Positions 23,611-39,242 of a DNA stretch of 64,000 nt are shown one piece after another. The stretch comes from an uncultured Eubacteriales bacterium (GTDB taxonomy: Bacteria; Bacillota; Clostridia; Oscillospirales; Oscillospiraceae). Location: assembly GCA_900316745.1 (NCBI GenBank), contig ONEB01000012.1, forward strand, positions 1-64,000, given 5' to 3'. Both the position numbers and the translations under genes were made by a program. A model generated the notes under the pieces. That model had not been told where the DNA came from. It was given only the letters and a program-made list of their open reading frames with translations, and did not search any database. Numbering within the stretch: the first letter of the stretch is position 1; every line of letters starts with the position of its first letter.

Positions 23611-23638
23611 AGCACGCTACCAACTGCGCTACACCCGG
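23563..23638 (-). tRNA. tRNA-Pro(GGG)
   Basis: The 76-base gene has acceptor CCGGGTG pairing with CACTCGG (one G-U), discriminator A and an encoded CCA. The D-arm is GCGCAGTTGGTAGCGTGC, the anticodon stem CTTGA/TCAAG has loop ATGGGGT giving anticodon GGG, and the T-loop is TTCGAAT. A C at position 1 is typical for tRNA-Pro. The 3' two-thirds overlaps the element's attachment repeat. Confidence 0.95.
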
Positions 23639-23661
23639 TCACCAATCTTTAGTGCTCAAAT

Positions 23662-23690
23662 AATATAGCACACCTTTCGGGAAAATGCAA
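23662..23690 (-). promoter_or_regulatory. tRNA-Pro promoter
   Basis: On the minus strand TTGCAT (23685-23690) and TATATT (23662-23667) have 17-base spacing, about 24 bases before the mature tRNA 5' end. Confidence 0.7.
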
Positions 23691-23750
23691 GACCTTTTTT
23701 ACGAAAATGTCAGGTTGTTTTGGCGCATTGCAAAAAATGTGAAATACGGC

Positions 23751-23779
23751 TTGTCAAACGCCTTGAAATCGTGTAGAAT
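23751..23779 (+). promoter_or_regulatory. efp promoter
   Basis: TTGTCA (23751-23756) and TAGAAT (23774-23779), spaced 17 bases, about 65 bases before the efp start. Confidence 0.65.
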
Positions 23780-23846
23780 ATCAAAGATGTACAATACCGC
23801 CTCTGGGCGGTCTGAACGGATAAATATTTTTTAGGAGGATCCTAAT

Positions 23847-24410
23847 ATGATCACAGCAGGCGATTTCAGAAACGGCGTGACTTTCGAGATGGACGGCCAG
23901 GTTATGCAGGTCGTTGAGTTCCAGCACGTCAAGCCCGGCAAGGGCGCGGCCTTTGTCCGCACCAAGATGAAGAACGTCATCACCGGCGCCGTGACCGAGA
24001 CTTCTTTCAACCCCACCGCGAAGTTTGAGGAAGCCACCATCGAGCGCATGACCATGGAGTACAGCTATCAGGACGGCAACCTGTACTATTTCATGAACCC
24101 CGAGACCTACGAGCTCGAGCCCATCGACGAGAGCGTGCTCTCCGACAACTTCAAGTTCGTCAAGGAGAACATGGAGTGCGTGATCTCCTCCTACAAGGGC
24201 AAGCCCTTCAACGTCGAGCCTCCCACGTTCGTCGTGCTCGAGGTCACCCAGACCGACCCCGGCTTCGCCGGCAACACCGCCACGAACGCCACCAAGCCCG
24301 CCACGCTCGAGACCGGCGCTGAGATTAAAGTGCCCCTGTTCATCTCCGAGGGCGAGCGCATCCGCGTCGACACGCGCACCGGCGAGTATCTGGAGCGCGC
24401 GAAGGACTGA
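23847..24410 (+). CDS. Translation elongation factor EF-P
   Basis: The 187-residue protein has the three beta-barrel domains and usual length of EF-P: KOW-like N domain about 1-65, the central OB domain about 68-130 and the C-terminal domain ending [19 protein letters not shown], which is the EF-P signature. EF-P enters the ribosomal E site and relieves stalling at consecutive prolines. The tip loop reads KPGKGAAF with Lys32 at the position modified in other bacteria. GGAGG precedes the ATG and the gene has its own promoter and a strong terminator. Confidence 0.97.
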   Translation: MITAGDFRNGVTFEMDGQVMQVVEFQHVKPGKGAAFVRTKMKNVITGAVTETSFNPTAKFEEATIERMTMEYSYQDGNLYYFMNPETYELEPIDESVLSDNFKFVKENMECVISSYKGKPFNVEPPTFVVLEVTQTDPGFAGNTATNATKPATLETGAEIKVPLFISEGERIRVDTRTGEYLERAKD

Positions 24411-24430
24411 TTCCTTTCCGACAAAGCAAA

Positions 24431-24463
24431 GACCGATGATCATTTTGATCATCGGTCTTTTTT
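24431..24463. terminator. Bidirectional terminator between efp and ABC operon
   Basis: GACCGATGATCA pairs perfectly with TGATCATCGGTC around TTT (24431-24457), followed by six T on the plus strand and A-rich sequence on the other side. The stop codon of the convergent ABC gene lies in the T tract. Confidence 0.9.
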
Positions 24464-26273
24464 ATCCGAGCACGGAGCTTGTGGCCTCGTCCTCGTACTG
24501 TCTGGTATACAGGCGGTAGTAGACGCCTTTGGCTTTCATAAGCGCTTCGTGCCTGCCCTGCTCGACGATCCTGCCGTCCTTGACGACGAGGATCACGTCC
24601 GCGTCGCGCACGGTGCTCAGCCGGTGGGCGATCACGATGGAGGTGCGCCCGCGGATGATCGTGTCGATGGCGGACTGGATCTTCTGCTCCGTGATCGTGT
24701 CCACGGAGGCCGTCGCCTCGTCGAGCACGAGGATCTTCGGATCGGCGAGGATCGCGCGGGCAAAGGAGATCAGCTGCTTTTCGCCGGTGGACAGCATGTC
24801 GCCGCCCTCGCCGACGTCGGTGTCGAGGCCGTTTTCAAGCTTTTCCACCACGCCCTTGGCGGAGACCAGCTCCAGCGCCCGGTCAATGTCCGCGTCGGTC
24901 GCGTTCGGGTTGCCGTAGAGGAGGTTTTCCCGGAGCGTGCCGGAGAACAGATGCGGCGTCTGCAATACGTAGCCGATCGCGCTGTGCAGCCAGAGCTGCG
25001 AGCGCTCTCTCGCGTCGCGTCCGTCGATGAGCACGCGCCCCTCGGTCGGCTCATAGAAGCGGCAGATGAGGTTCGCAAGCGTCGATTTGCCCGCGCCCGT
25101 CTCGCCCACGATGGCGAGATTCGTGCCGAACGGGATCTGGAGATCAAAGTGCTCCAGGATCTTCTCGTCCCCGTCGGGATACTGGAACGTCACGTTCTCG
25201 AACGTGATGTCGCCGCGGATCGGCTCCCAGTTTTCCGTCCTGGGCGTGAAGCTGTCGCCGTAGAGGGCGATCACGGCGTCGGTGTCTTTCACATCCGGCT
25301 CCGTGCTGAGCAGCTTCATCAGGCGCTCGATGTTCACCTGTGTCGTGATGAGGTCCGAGATCGCGTCCACGATCCAGCGGATCGGCTCCATGAGCCCCTG
25401 CGCGTAGGACATGAACATCGAGAACGTGCCGATCTGGGTCTTGGCGATCAAGCCGCCTTTCCATAGCACCACCGCGAGAGCGAGGGAGGAGGCAAAGTTC
25501 ATCGTCACGGCGAAGGCGCCGCGCAGCCGCGCTGCGCGCACCGACTTGCCGTACATGCGCGAGGTGTCCTTCACAAAGGCCTGCTGCATCGTGTCCTCGA
25601 TGACGAGCGTTTTGATCGTCCGCGCGCCGGTGATGCCCTCGTTGAAGTCGCCGGTGATCTCGGAGTTGATCTCGCGGATCTCGCGGTTGGCCTTGGTGAG
25701 CATCCTCTGGAAGATGGAGAAGAACAGGATCGCAAGCGGGAGCACGGCGACGACATACAGCGCGAGATGCGCGTCGATGGAGAACATGACGACGACGGCG
25801 CCTATGATATACGTGAGCTGGAACGTGCTGTCCAGCAGCGTCCAGGACATCATCTGCCCGATACGCTCCGTGTCGGACATGATGCGCGCGTGGATGTAGC
25901 CGACGCTGTTCTGGTTGAAGTAGGAGAACGACAGCGTCTGCAGATGACGGAACGCGGCGTTGCGGAGTTCCTTGTTCACGCCGACCTCGATCCGCATGCT
26001 GAGATAGAGCGCAAAATAGCTCACCAGCGCGCTGCCGCCGATCAAAAGCGCATAGAGCAGCACAAACGGTACGATCGTATCCAGCGTACCGCCGCCGATG
26101 AAATGGTTGAGTGCGTAGCGCTGGAACAGCGGCACGCCGATGTCCACCGCGCTGCCGACAAGACAGCCGAGGATCAGACCGATGAGCGGCTTTTTGTAGT
26201 TTTTCAGATAGGGGAGGACCTTGTTGAAGCCGAAGAAGCGAAGCCCCATCGGGTTTGCGCTGCTTTTCTTCAT
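24462..26273 (-). CDS. ABC exporter subunit (permease-ATPase), consensus-site half
   Basis: The 603-residue half-transporter has six membrane helices in residues about 25-320 and an ATPase domain from about 360: Walker A GETGAGKST, signature degenerated to LSTGEKQ, Walker B VLDEATASVD with the catalytic Glu, and H-loop IAHRLST. Its partner, encoded upstream with a 4-base overlap, has a normal signature but Asp instead of the catalytic Glu. This complementary degeneration is the hallmark of asymmetric heterodimeric exporters such as TM287/288 and BmrCD. The transporter probably exports lipids, drugs or peptides; substrate unknown. AGGAGG lies seven bases before the start. Confidence 0.93.
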   Translation of the reverse strand: MKKSSANPMGLRFFGFNKVLPYLKNYKKPLIGLILGCLVGSAVDIGVPLFQRYALNHFIGGGTLDTIVPFVLLYALLIGGSALVSYFALYLSMRIEVGVNKELRNAAFRHLQTLSFSYFNQNSVGYIHARIMSDTERIGQMMSWTLLDSTFQLTYIIGAVVVMFSIDAHLALYVVAVLPLAILFFSIFQRMLTKANREIREINSEITGDFNEGITGARTIKTLVIEDTMQQAFVKDTSRMYGKSVRAARLRGAFAVTMNFASSLALAVVLWKGGLIAKTQIGTFSMFMSYAQGLMEPIRWIVDAISDLITTQVNIERLMKLLSTEPDVKDTDAVIALYGDSFTPRTENWEPIRGDITFENVTFQYPDGDEKILEHFDLQIPFGTNLAIVGETGAGKSTLANLICRFYEPTEGRVLIDGRDARERSQLWLHSAIGYVLQTPHLFSGTLRENLLYGNPNATDADIDRALELVSAKGVVEKLENGLDTDVGEGGDMLSTGEKQLISFARAILADPKILVLDEATASVDTITEQKIQSAIDTIIRGRTSIVIAHRLSTVRDADVILVVKDGRIVEQGRHEALMKAKGVYYRLYTRQYEDEATSSVLG

Positions 26274-28099
26274 GCCGACACCTCCTCGTTCGATGCCGAC
26301 TGGATCTGGCAGATCTGCTGATAGACGCCGCCGGCGTTTTTCAGCGTCTCGTGTGTGCCCTGCTCCACGATGCGGCCGCGATCCAGAACGATGATCTGGT
26401 CGGCCTTGGAGAGCGTCGTGATGCGGTGGGAGATGAGGATGATCGAGGCGCTGCCGAAGCGCGCTTCGAGCGCGGCGCGGATCTTCGCGTCGGTCTCGGT
26501 GTCCACCGCGGAAAGGGAGTCGTCAAAGATGAGAATCGGCGTGTTCTGCGTGAGCGTGCGCGCAATGGCGGCGCGCTGCTTCTGCCCGCCGGAGAGCGTC
26601 ACGCCGCGCTCGCCCACAAAGGTGTCGTAGCCCTTGGCAAAGCTCTGCACCGTGTCGTCCAGGCAGGCGGCGCGGGCAGCGTCGCGGATGCGCTCGCGCG
26701 ACATGTCGCCGTCCGTGATGGCGATGTTCTCCGCGATCGTGCGGGAGAAGAGATACGGCTCCTGCAGCACCATGCCGATGTTCCGGCGCAGATGCGCGGT
26801 CTCAATGTCGCGGATATCCGTGCCGCCGATCGTGATGCGCCCGCCGCCCTCGGGGAGGTCATAGAGCTTGTCGAGCAGGAGCATGAGCGTGCTTTTGCCG
26901 CTGCCGGTGCCGCCGAGGATGCCGAGCGTCGTGCCCGCGGGGATCGTGCAGCAGACGTCCTGCAGCACTTCGCGCCCGCCGTCATAGCGGAAGGACACAT
27001 GGTCGAAGCAGATGTCGCCGTCCATCGGCGCTTTGAGCGCCTTGCCCTGCTCGCGCTCCTCCTCCGCTTTCATGATATAGGCGATGCGGCCCATGGACAC
27101 GCCGGCCTTGCTCATCTCGGCGATGATGCGGCCCAGCATGCGGATCGGCCAGATCATGATGCCGCCGTATGACAGGAAAGCGATGTATTCGCCTGCGGTC
27201 ATCTCGCCCCGGATGCACAGCACGGAGCCGAAAACCACGATCAGGAGGATCTGCAGACCGGACAGCACGTCGCCGACGCTCCAGAACTGGCTCATGGGGC
27301 GCGCGAGCTTCATCCACAGGGAAGTGTAGTATTCGTTCTGCGTTTCAAAGCGGTCGCGCTCGTACTTTTCGCGGCCGAACGCGCGCACGACCCGCACGCC
27401 GGTGAGATTTTCCTGCGCCATGGCGGAGAGCTTGCCCTCATTCTCGTCGCAGGCGAGAAAGGCAGAACCGATCCTGCGATGGAAGTACAGCGAACGCAGG
27501 ATGATGTACGGCACGGGGATCAGGGCGATCAGCGTCAGCTTCCAGTTCATCGAGAGCATGAACCCGATCGACAGAGCCAGCAGGATCACAATGCGGAAGA
27601 TGCTGGTCAGCTGTTCGGAGATGAAGCCCTTGAACGTCTGGATATCCGACGTGCAGCGCTGGATGATGTCGCCGGTGCGATGCTTGGCGTGCCACGCGTA
27701 GGGGAGGTGCTCGATGTGCCCGAAGAGCGCGTCGCGCATGGTCTTGGTCAGCTTTTCCGCGCCCTTGGTGTTGTATACGCGGAAGGCGTACTGCGCGATC
27801 ACCTTCACAGCCGCGACCGCGAGGATCGCAAGCGCGAAGATCCAGATGTGCTCGCCGAGATAGCGAAAGCCGCCGGCGCGCTCCACCATGCGCATGGCGA
27901 AAGCGGGGAGGTTTGCCTCCTTGCCGCCGAGGGCGTTGTCCACCGCGACGCGAACGATCTGCGGCGTGACAAGATCCGCGAGCGCAGCAATCGCGGCGGC
28001 AATCATGCTGATCACAAAGAACAGCTTGCTGCCGCGCAGAAACCGCCAGAGCAGTGTTCGGTTGTAGGCCTTCTCGGCCTTTGTCTTTTTCGTTTCCAT
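26270..28099 (-). CDS. ABC exporter subunit (permease-ATPase), degenerate-site half
   Basis: The 609-residue half-transporter has six membrane helices (about 20-310) and an ATPase domain from about 355: Walker A GGTGSGKST, canonical signature LSGGQKQR, and Walker B ILIFDDSLSAVD in which Asp replaces the catalytic Glu. The switch His is in ISHRITT. With the downstream gene it makes a heterodimer in which one ATP site is catalytically impaired, as known for TM287-type subunits. It follows the LOG-family gene by 7 bases, so the three minus-strand genes form one operon. Confidence 0.93.
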   Translation of the reverse strand: METKKTKAEKAYNRTLLWRFLRGSKLFFVISMIAAAIAALADLVTPQIVRVAVDNALGGKEANLPAFAMRMVERAGGFRYLGEHIWIFALAILAVAAVKVIAQYAFRVYNTKGAEKLTKTMRDALFGHIEHLPYAWHAKHRTGDIIQRCTSDIQTFKGFISEQLTSIFRIVILLALSIGFMLSMNWKLTLIALIPVPYIILRSLYFHRRIGSAFLACDENEGKLSAMAQENLTGVRVVRAFGREKYERDRFETQNEYYTSLWMKLARPMSQFWSVGDVLSGLQILLIVVFGSVLCIRGEMTAGEYIAFLSYGGIMIWPIRMLGRIIAEMSKAGVSMGRIAYIMKAEEEREQGKALKAPMDGDICFDHVSFRYDGGREVLQDVCCTIPAGTTLGILGGTGSGKSTLMLLLDKLYDLPEGGGRITIGGTDIRDIETAHLRRNIGMVLQEPYLFSRTIAENIAITDGDMSRERIRDAARAACLDDTVQSFAKGYDTFVGERGVTLSGGQKQRAAIARTLTQNTPILIFDDSLSAVDTETDAKIRAALEARFGSASIILISHRITTLSKADQIIVLDRGRIVEQGTHETLKNAGGVYQQICQIQSASNEEVSA

Positions 28100-28106
28100 A
28101 GTGCTG

Positions 28107-28622
28107 TTACAGTCCTAAGCTTTCCGGGGTCTCCACCCGGAACAAATCTTCTAATCTGGAGTAAAGAAATCCGCCGCGCTCCATCTGCTTCAGGCAGTCG
28201 AGCAGCCCGTCGAAAAATCCGTTCACATTATAGATCACGATCTTGCCGTGCAGCCGGTCGGAAGCCTTCATGGCGAGAATGCTGAACAGCTCATCCAGCG
28301 TCCCGATGCCGCCCGGCACGGCGATGAACATGTCCGAGAGCGCGATCATTTTGTCCTTGCGGTCGGAGAGCTCCTCCGTGCGGATGATCTCGTCGAGGTA
28401 GGGGTAGTTGTCTGTCTTTTCTTCCAGAAAGCGCGGCACGACGCCGATGATCTTCGCGCCCGCGTCGTGAAACCCGTCTGCGATATCGCCCATCAGCCCG
28501 CCGCCGTAAGCGCCGTAGACAAGCGTGTGCCCCTCTTGTCCGAGCTTCCGCCCGAGAGCATAGACGGCTTTGGAGTAGTGCTCTCCCACATCGCAGGACG
28601 CCGCAAACACACAGATCTTCAT
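28107..28622 (-). CDS. LOG-family protein (TIGR00730-type phosphoribohydrolase)
   Basis: The 171-residue protein starts MKICVFAASCDVGEHY with GGAGG eight bases upstream; a GTG three codons earlier is less likely. The motif PGGIGTLDELF is the PGGxGTxxE signature of LOG/lysine-decarboxylase-like proteins, and GAYGGGLMGDIADGF binds nucleotide. Members cleave nucleoside 5'-monophosphates to base and ribose 5-phosphate, as in cytokinin activation; the bacterial role is probably nucleotide salvage. It is the first gene of the operon with the exporter. Confidence 0.9.
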   Translation of the reverse strand: MKICVFAASCDVGEHYSKAVYALGRKLGQEGHTLVYGAYGGGLMGDIADGFHDAGAKIIGVVPRFLEEKTDNYPYLDEIIRTEELSDRKDKMIALSDMFIAVPGGIGTLDELFSILAMKASDRLHGKIVIYNVNGFFDGLLDCLKQMERGGFLYSRLEDLFRVETPESLGL

Positions 28623-28702
28623 CTTTCGCACCTCCGTTTTCCGGATGGATTGATTCTATCATATCCGCACGGCTTGCACAACACCCAAGTGCAGATACAG
28701 AA

Positions 28703-28732
28703 AAAACCACTTGCTTTTGAAGCAAGTGGTTT
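28703..28732 (-). terminator. tRNA-Leu terminator
   Basis: AACCACTTGCTT and its complement GCAAGTGGTT form a stem of about 11 bp directly after the tRNA-Leu 3' end; A-rich sequence on its left gives a U run on the minus transcript. Confidence 0.8.
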
Positions 28733-28733
28733 C

Positions 28734-28818
28734 TGGTGCGAGAGATGAGACTTGAACTCACACGTCGGTTGACACACGCCCCTCAAACGTGCCTGTCTAC
28801 CTATTCCAGCACTCTCGC
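28734..28818 (-). tRNA. tRNA-Leu(GAG)
   Basis: The 85-base gene has acceptor GCGAGAG paired with CTCTCGC, an encoded CCA, the long variable arm of class II tRNAs (GTGTGTCAACCGACG), T-arm with TTCAAGT and anticodon loop TTGAGGG giving GAG. Confidence 0.95.
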
Positions 28819-28846
28819 ATAAGCGCTCTTGTTAAGCGCAGGAATC

Positions 28847-28874
28847 ATTATAGCAGAAAAAAAGAAATTGTCAA
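28847..28874 (-). promoter_or_regulatory. tRNA-Leu promoter
   Basis: On the minus strand TTGACA (28869-28874) and TATAAT (28847-28852) are perfect hexamers with 16-base spacing. It overlaps the 3' end of the upstream glycosyltransferase gene. Confidence 0.8.
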
Positions 28875-30094
28875 CTGCTTTTTTCGTGTTTTTCTTTTCT
28901 GCATCGACCCAGCTCTTTGACGAGCAGCGCCGTGAGCCAGCCCAGCGCAAGGATCAGCACCAGCGCGCCGTGATCCATCGTGTGCAGGTAACGCATCTTG
29001 AGATAGGCGTGATAGCCGAGTAGGGAGGCGTATTCACATCCCAGCGCGATCGGCGCGAGCCACAGCTCCGTGCACGCAAGCACCAGCGTCATCATGTCCG
29101 CGCAGAAGAAGTAGCGCTCGTGCATGTGCGGCAGGAAAAACGGCACGGCAATGCTCATGATCACCGCGCACAGAAGCAGCGCACGGTTATTTGCGATGCT
29201 TCGGAAATACCAAACCACCACTGCCAGAAGCACGATCACGAGCGCCGCCGCGGCAATGCCCACGGCCGAAGCCGTCTGCGTGTTCGGAATGTAGCGGAAG
29301 AATGCAAAGATGGAAGGGGAATTGTAGTTTAAGCCTGCGCCGATGCTGTCCGTCTGCTGAAAGCCGACCGTGAGCGCGTCCCACAGTCCGCGCCCCGCGG
29401 CCACCGCCGGGAGCACCAGCACGATGTTCACCGCCGGGAACGCCGCAAGGTGATACCATTTTAATTTCTTCGCGATCCAGAAGAGCAGCAGCATCGGCAG
29501 CAGAAACACCGCCTGCAGCTTAAACGCAAAGGCAGCGCCCATCGCCGTGACGCCCGCCCACGGCCTGTCCGCCAGAATGAGCCACAGCCCCATCAGACAC
29601 AACGCGCTGTAAATGCTGTCGCACTGTCCCCAGAGCGCGCCGTTGAGCACCACGGTCGGCCAGAAGAGGACGAGGAAAAACGCCAGAAGCCGGCGCCAGA
29701 TCTTGTCAGTGAAGAGCCCCACGAGCTGCATCGCGCTCCATGCGAGCAGCAGATCGAAGAAGATGCTGATGAGCTTGATCCAGTAGAGATCCGGCATCTG
29801 CGCGCCGGAGAAGAGCGCCAGCAGCGTCAGATACGGCACATTATAATTCCCGACCGGCATGCCCAGCGCGTGCACGCCGCCGTTTGCGCGGAACCAGTCG
29901 ACCCAGACCGCGAGAAAATCCTGATAGTCGAGCGTCTCATAGCGCAGCAGGGCACCGCGCAGCGCGAGCGCCGCCGCCGTAAGCGCCGCCGCAATGAGCC
30001 ACACGCGCACGTTTTTCAGCACGCCGGAACCATACAGCAGCCCCAGCGCGCAGAGCGCCTCTACTATTAGAATTACAACGACAGAGAAGGGCAT
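28871..30094 (-). CDS. GT-C-type membrane glycosyltransferase
   Basis: Starting MPFSVVVILIVEALC with GGGAGG seven bases upstream, the product is 407 residues with about ten membrane helices. The first extracytoplasmic loop carries LDYQDFLAVWVDWFRANGG, an acidic loop as in GT-C enzymes. Later motifs GALWGQCDSIYSALCLMGLW, AFKLQAVFLLP and PHMHERYFF are typical of the GT87/mannosyltransferase-like polyprenyl-phosphate-sugar-dependent family. Such enzymes add sugars on the outer face of the membrane to glycolipids or wall polymers. The exact sugar and acceptor cannot be deduced. It is divergent from rpoB. Confidence 0.75.
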   Translation of the reverse strand: MPFSVVVILIVEALCALGLLYGSGVLKNVRVWLIAAALTAAALALRGALLRYETLDYQDFLAVWVDWFRANGGVHALGMPVGNYNVPYLTLLALFSGAQMPDLYWIKLISIFFDLLLAWSAMQLVGLFTDKIWRRLLAFFLVLFWPTVVLNGALWGQCDSIYSALCLMGLWLILADRPWAGVTAMGAAFAFKLQAVFLLPMLLLFWIAKKLKWYHLAAFPAVNIVLVLPAVAAGRGLWDALTVGFQQTDSIGAGLNYNSPSIFAFFRYIPNTQTASAVGIAAAALVIVLLAVVVWYFRSIANNRALLLCAVIMSIAVPFFLPHMHERYFFCADMMTLVLACTELWLAPIALGCEYASLLGYHAYLKMRYLHTMDHGALVLILALGWLTALLVKELGRCRKEKHEKSS

Positions 30095-30148
30095 TTTGCT
30101 TCCTCCCAAAAAAGGGGCAGACTTCAAACAAAAAAACGCAGTCGGCTA

Positions 30149-30178
30149 TTGACAACGCCGCCTGCGAGATGGTATAAT
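30149..30178 (+). promoter_or_regulatory. rpoBC promoter and leader
   Basis: TTGACA (30149-30154) and TATAAT (30173-30178) are perfect hexamers with an 18-base spacer, implying a leader of about 145 bases before rpoB. The leader contains a GGGG/CCCC hairpin near 30202-30218 but no recognised riboswitch or ribosomal-protein binding motif. Confidence 0.85.
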
Positions 30179-30329
30179 ATCTTGCTATGTCTTTAAGATG
30201 CAGGGGCAGATACCCCCAACATCATCTGTGCCTATTGTACAAGATGACGCATCAAAAAGCAACAGCATTTTGAAAGTTTTTATCAACTTAGCCGGGTGTT
30301 CAAAAATCCCAAGAAAAGGAGTGTTCGCT

Positions 30330-34049
<3,720 letters not shown>

Positions 34050-34052
34050 ACC

Positions 34053-37781
<3,729 letters not shown>

Positions 37782-37790
37782 ATCCAAAGC

Positions 37791-37826
37791 AAAAAATCCC
37801 GTCTGCATCATGCAGACGGGATTTTT
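37791..37826 (+). terminator. rpoBC terminator
   Basis: AAAAATCCCGTCTGCA and TGCAGACGGGATTTTT form a long perfect stem around TCA, with T tract included. It may also stop the convergent MBOAT gene. Confidence 0.92.
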
Positions 37827-37835
37827 GTTATGTGC

Positions 37836-39239
37836 TCAGAATCGGAAGTAGATGAACGGGTTGAAGCGCTCTGAGATCAGCGCGGCGACGCACACAGCGA
37901 GCAGCGCGATACACACGACGTTCAGCACCGCGACGCCCCATGCCGTTTCGTTCAGCCGCTCGATCGGCTTTTTCAGAACCGGGAACGAGAGCACCGCCGC
38001 GATCGGCAGCGCCGCGAGATACGGCAGCGCGTCCGTGTGGTACTGCGCGATCACCGCCCAGTCGGTCGCCCGGAACCGGAACAGGGTTTGCAGCGCTCGT
38101 CCGAGCGCCTGCATGTCCGTCCGGTCAAAGAGCACCCAGCCCAGCGTCACGAGCAGCATGGTCATCCCCCAGCGCAGCGTGCCGGGGAGCTTTTGCAGCA
38201 CAGGCTTCTCGAGCGCCTTTTCCAGCAGGAGCAGCACCGCATAGTAGAGCCCCCAGAGGACAAAGTTCCACGCCGCGCCGTGCCAGAGACCGGTCAGCGC
38301 CCAGACAACGAGGATGTTTCGCACCCACTTTGCCTTTGATGTGCGGTTGCCGCCGAGCGGGATGTAGACGTAGTCCCGGAACCACGTCGAGAGCGAGATA
38401 TGCCACCGCCGCCAGAACTCCGTGACGGAGCGGGATCGATACGGATAGTCGAAGTTTTCAGAGAAGCGGAAGCCGAAGAGCCGCCCCAGCCCGATCGCCA
38501 TGTCGCTGTATCCGGAAAAATCAAAATAGATCTGCAGCGTATAGCTCACGGCGGCAAGCCAGTAGGCGCCGGTGCCGAAGATTGCCGCGTCCCCGGCGTA
38601 GACGATCTCGGCGATGCGCGCCGCGCTGTTGGCAAGGAGCACCTTTTTCGCCAGACCCCGGATGAAGCGCCGCACGCCCGCGCCCGCGTCGTCCCAGGTT
38701 TCGGCGCGGCAGCGGAGGTCGTGTTCTACCGCTGCATAGCGGACGATCGGCCCCGCGATCAGCTGCGGGAAAAGGCTGACATACAGCAGCAGCTGCAGGA
38801 AGCTTCGCTGCAGACCGACCTTGCCGCGATAGAGGTCGATGTTGTAGGAGAGGATCTGGAACGTGTAAAAGCTGATGCCGATCGGAAGCGCGAGCGCCTC
38901 CACGTTTTTCAGCGCCGGAATGACGGGAGTGAGACTCTGGCACACGAAGCCGAGATACTTGAATACCGCGAGGTTTCCGAGCAGCAGCGCCGTTGTGACG
39001 CCGAGCGCCCGTTTTCTTCCGGAGACAGTCTTCTGCCGCTCCATCACGCGCGCGCCGACATAGCCCTCCAGCGCCGCGAGCAGCAGCAGGAGGATATACA
39101 CCGGCTCGCCCCACGCATAAAACAGCAACGAGGCGGCGAGCAGAACGCCGTTGCGCCAGATGCGGTTGGGAATGAGAAAATACAGCGCCGCCGTGATCGG
39201 CAGAAACGCAAACAGGAAGGTCAAACTGCTGAATACCAT
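37836..39239 (-). CDS. MBOAT-family membrane O-acyltransferase
   Basis: The 467-residue protein has 10-12 membrane helices and the AlgI/DltB-like MBOAT core. Its motifs include PIGISFYTFQILSYNIDLYRG, QLIAGPIVRY, SGYSDMAIGLGRLFGF and EFWRRWHISLSTWFRDYVYI, with the catalytic His region LTGLWHGAAWNFVLWG. Such proteins move acyl groups across the membrane to O-acylate polysaccharide. The next gene encodes a DHHW/AlgX-like partner, and the two are separated by only 3 bases, so they probably act together on a wall or extracellular glycan. Product identity is inferred from this pairing. Confidence 0.92.
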   Translation of the reverse strand: MVFSSLTFLFAFLPITAALYFLIPNRIWRNGVLLAASLLFYAWGEPVYILLLLLAALEGYVGARVMERQKTVSGRKRALGVTTALLLGNLAVFKYLGFVCQSLTPVIPALKNVEALALPIGISFYTFQILSYNIDLYRGKVGLQRSFLQLLLYVSLFPQLIAGPIVRYAAVEHDLRCRAETWDDAGAGVRRFIRGLAKKVLLANSAARIAEIVYAGDAAIFGTGAYWLAAVSYTLQIYFDFSGYSDMAIGLGRLFGFRFSENFDYPYRSRSVTEFWRRWHISLSTWFRDYVYIPLGGNRTSKAKWVRNILVVWALTGLWHGAAWNFVLWGLYYAVLLLLEKALEKPVLQKLPGTLRWGMTMLLVTLGWVLFDRTDMQALGRALQTLFRFRATDWAVIAQYHTDALPYLAALPIAAVLSFPVLKKPIERLNETAWGVAVLNVVCIALLAVCVAALISERFNPFIYFRF

Positions 39240-39242
39240 CGC

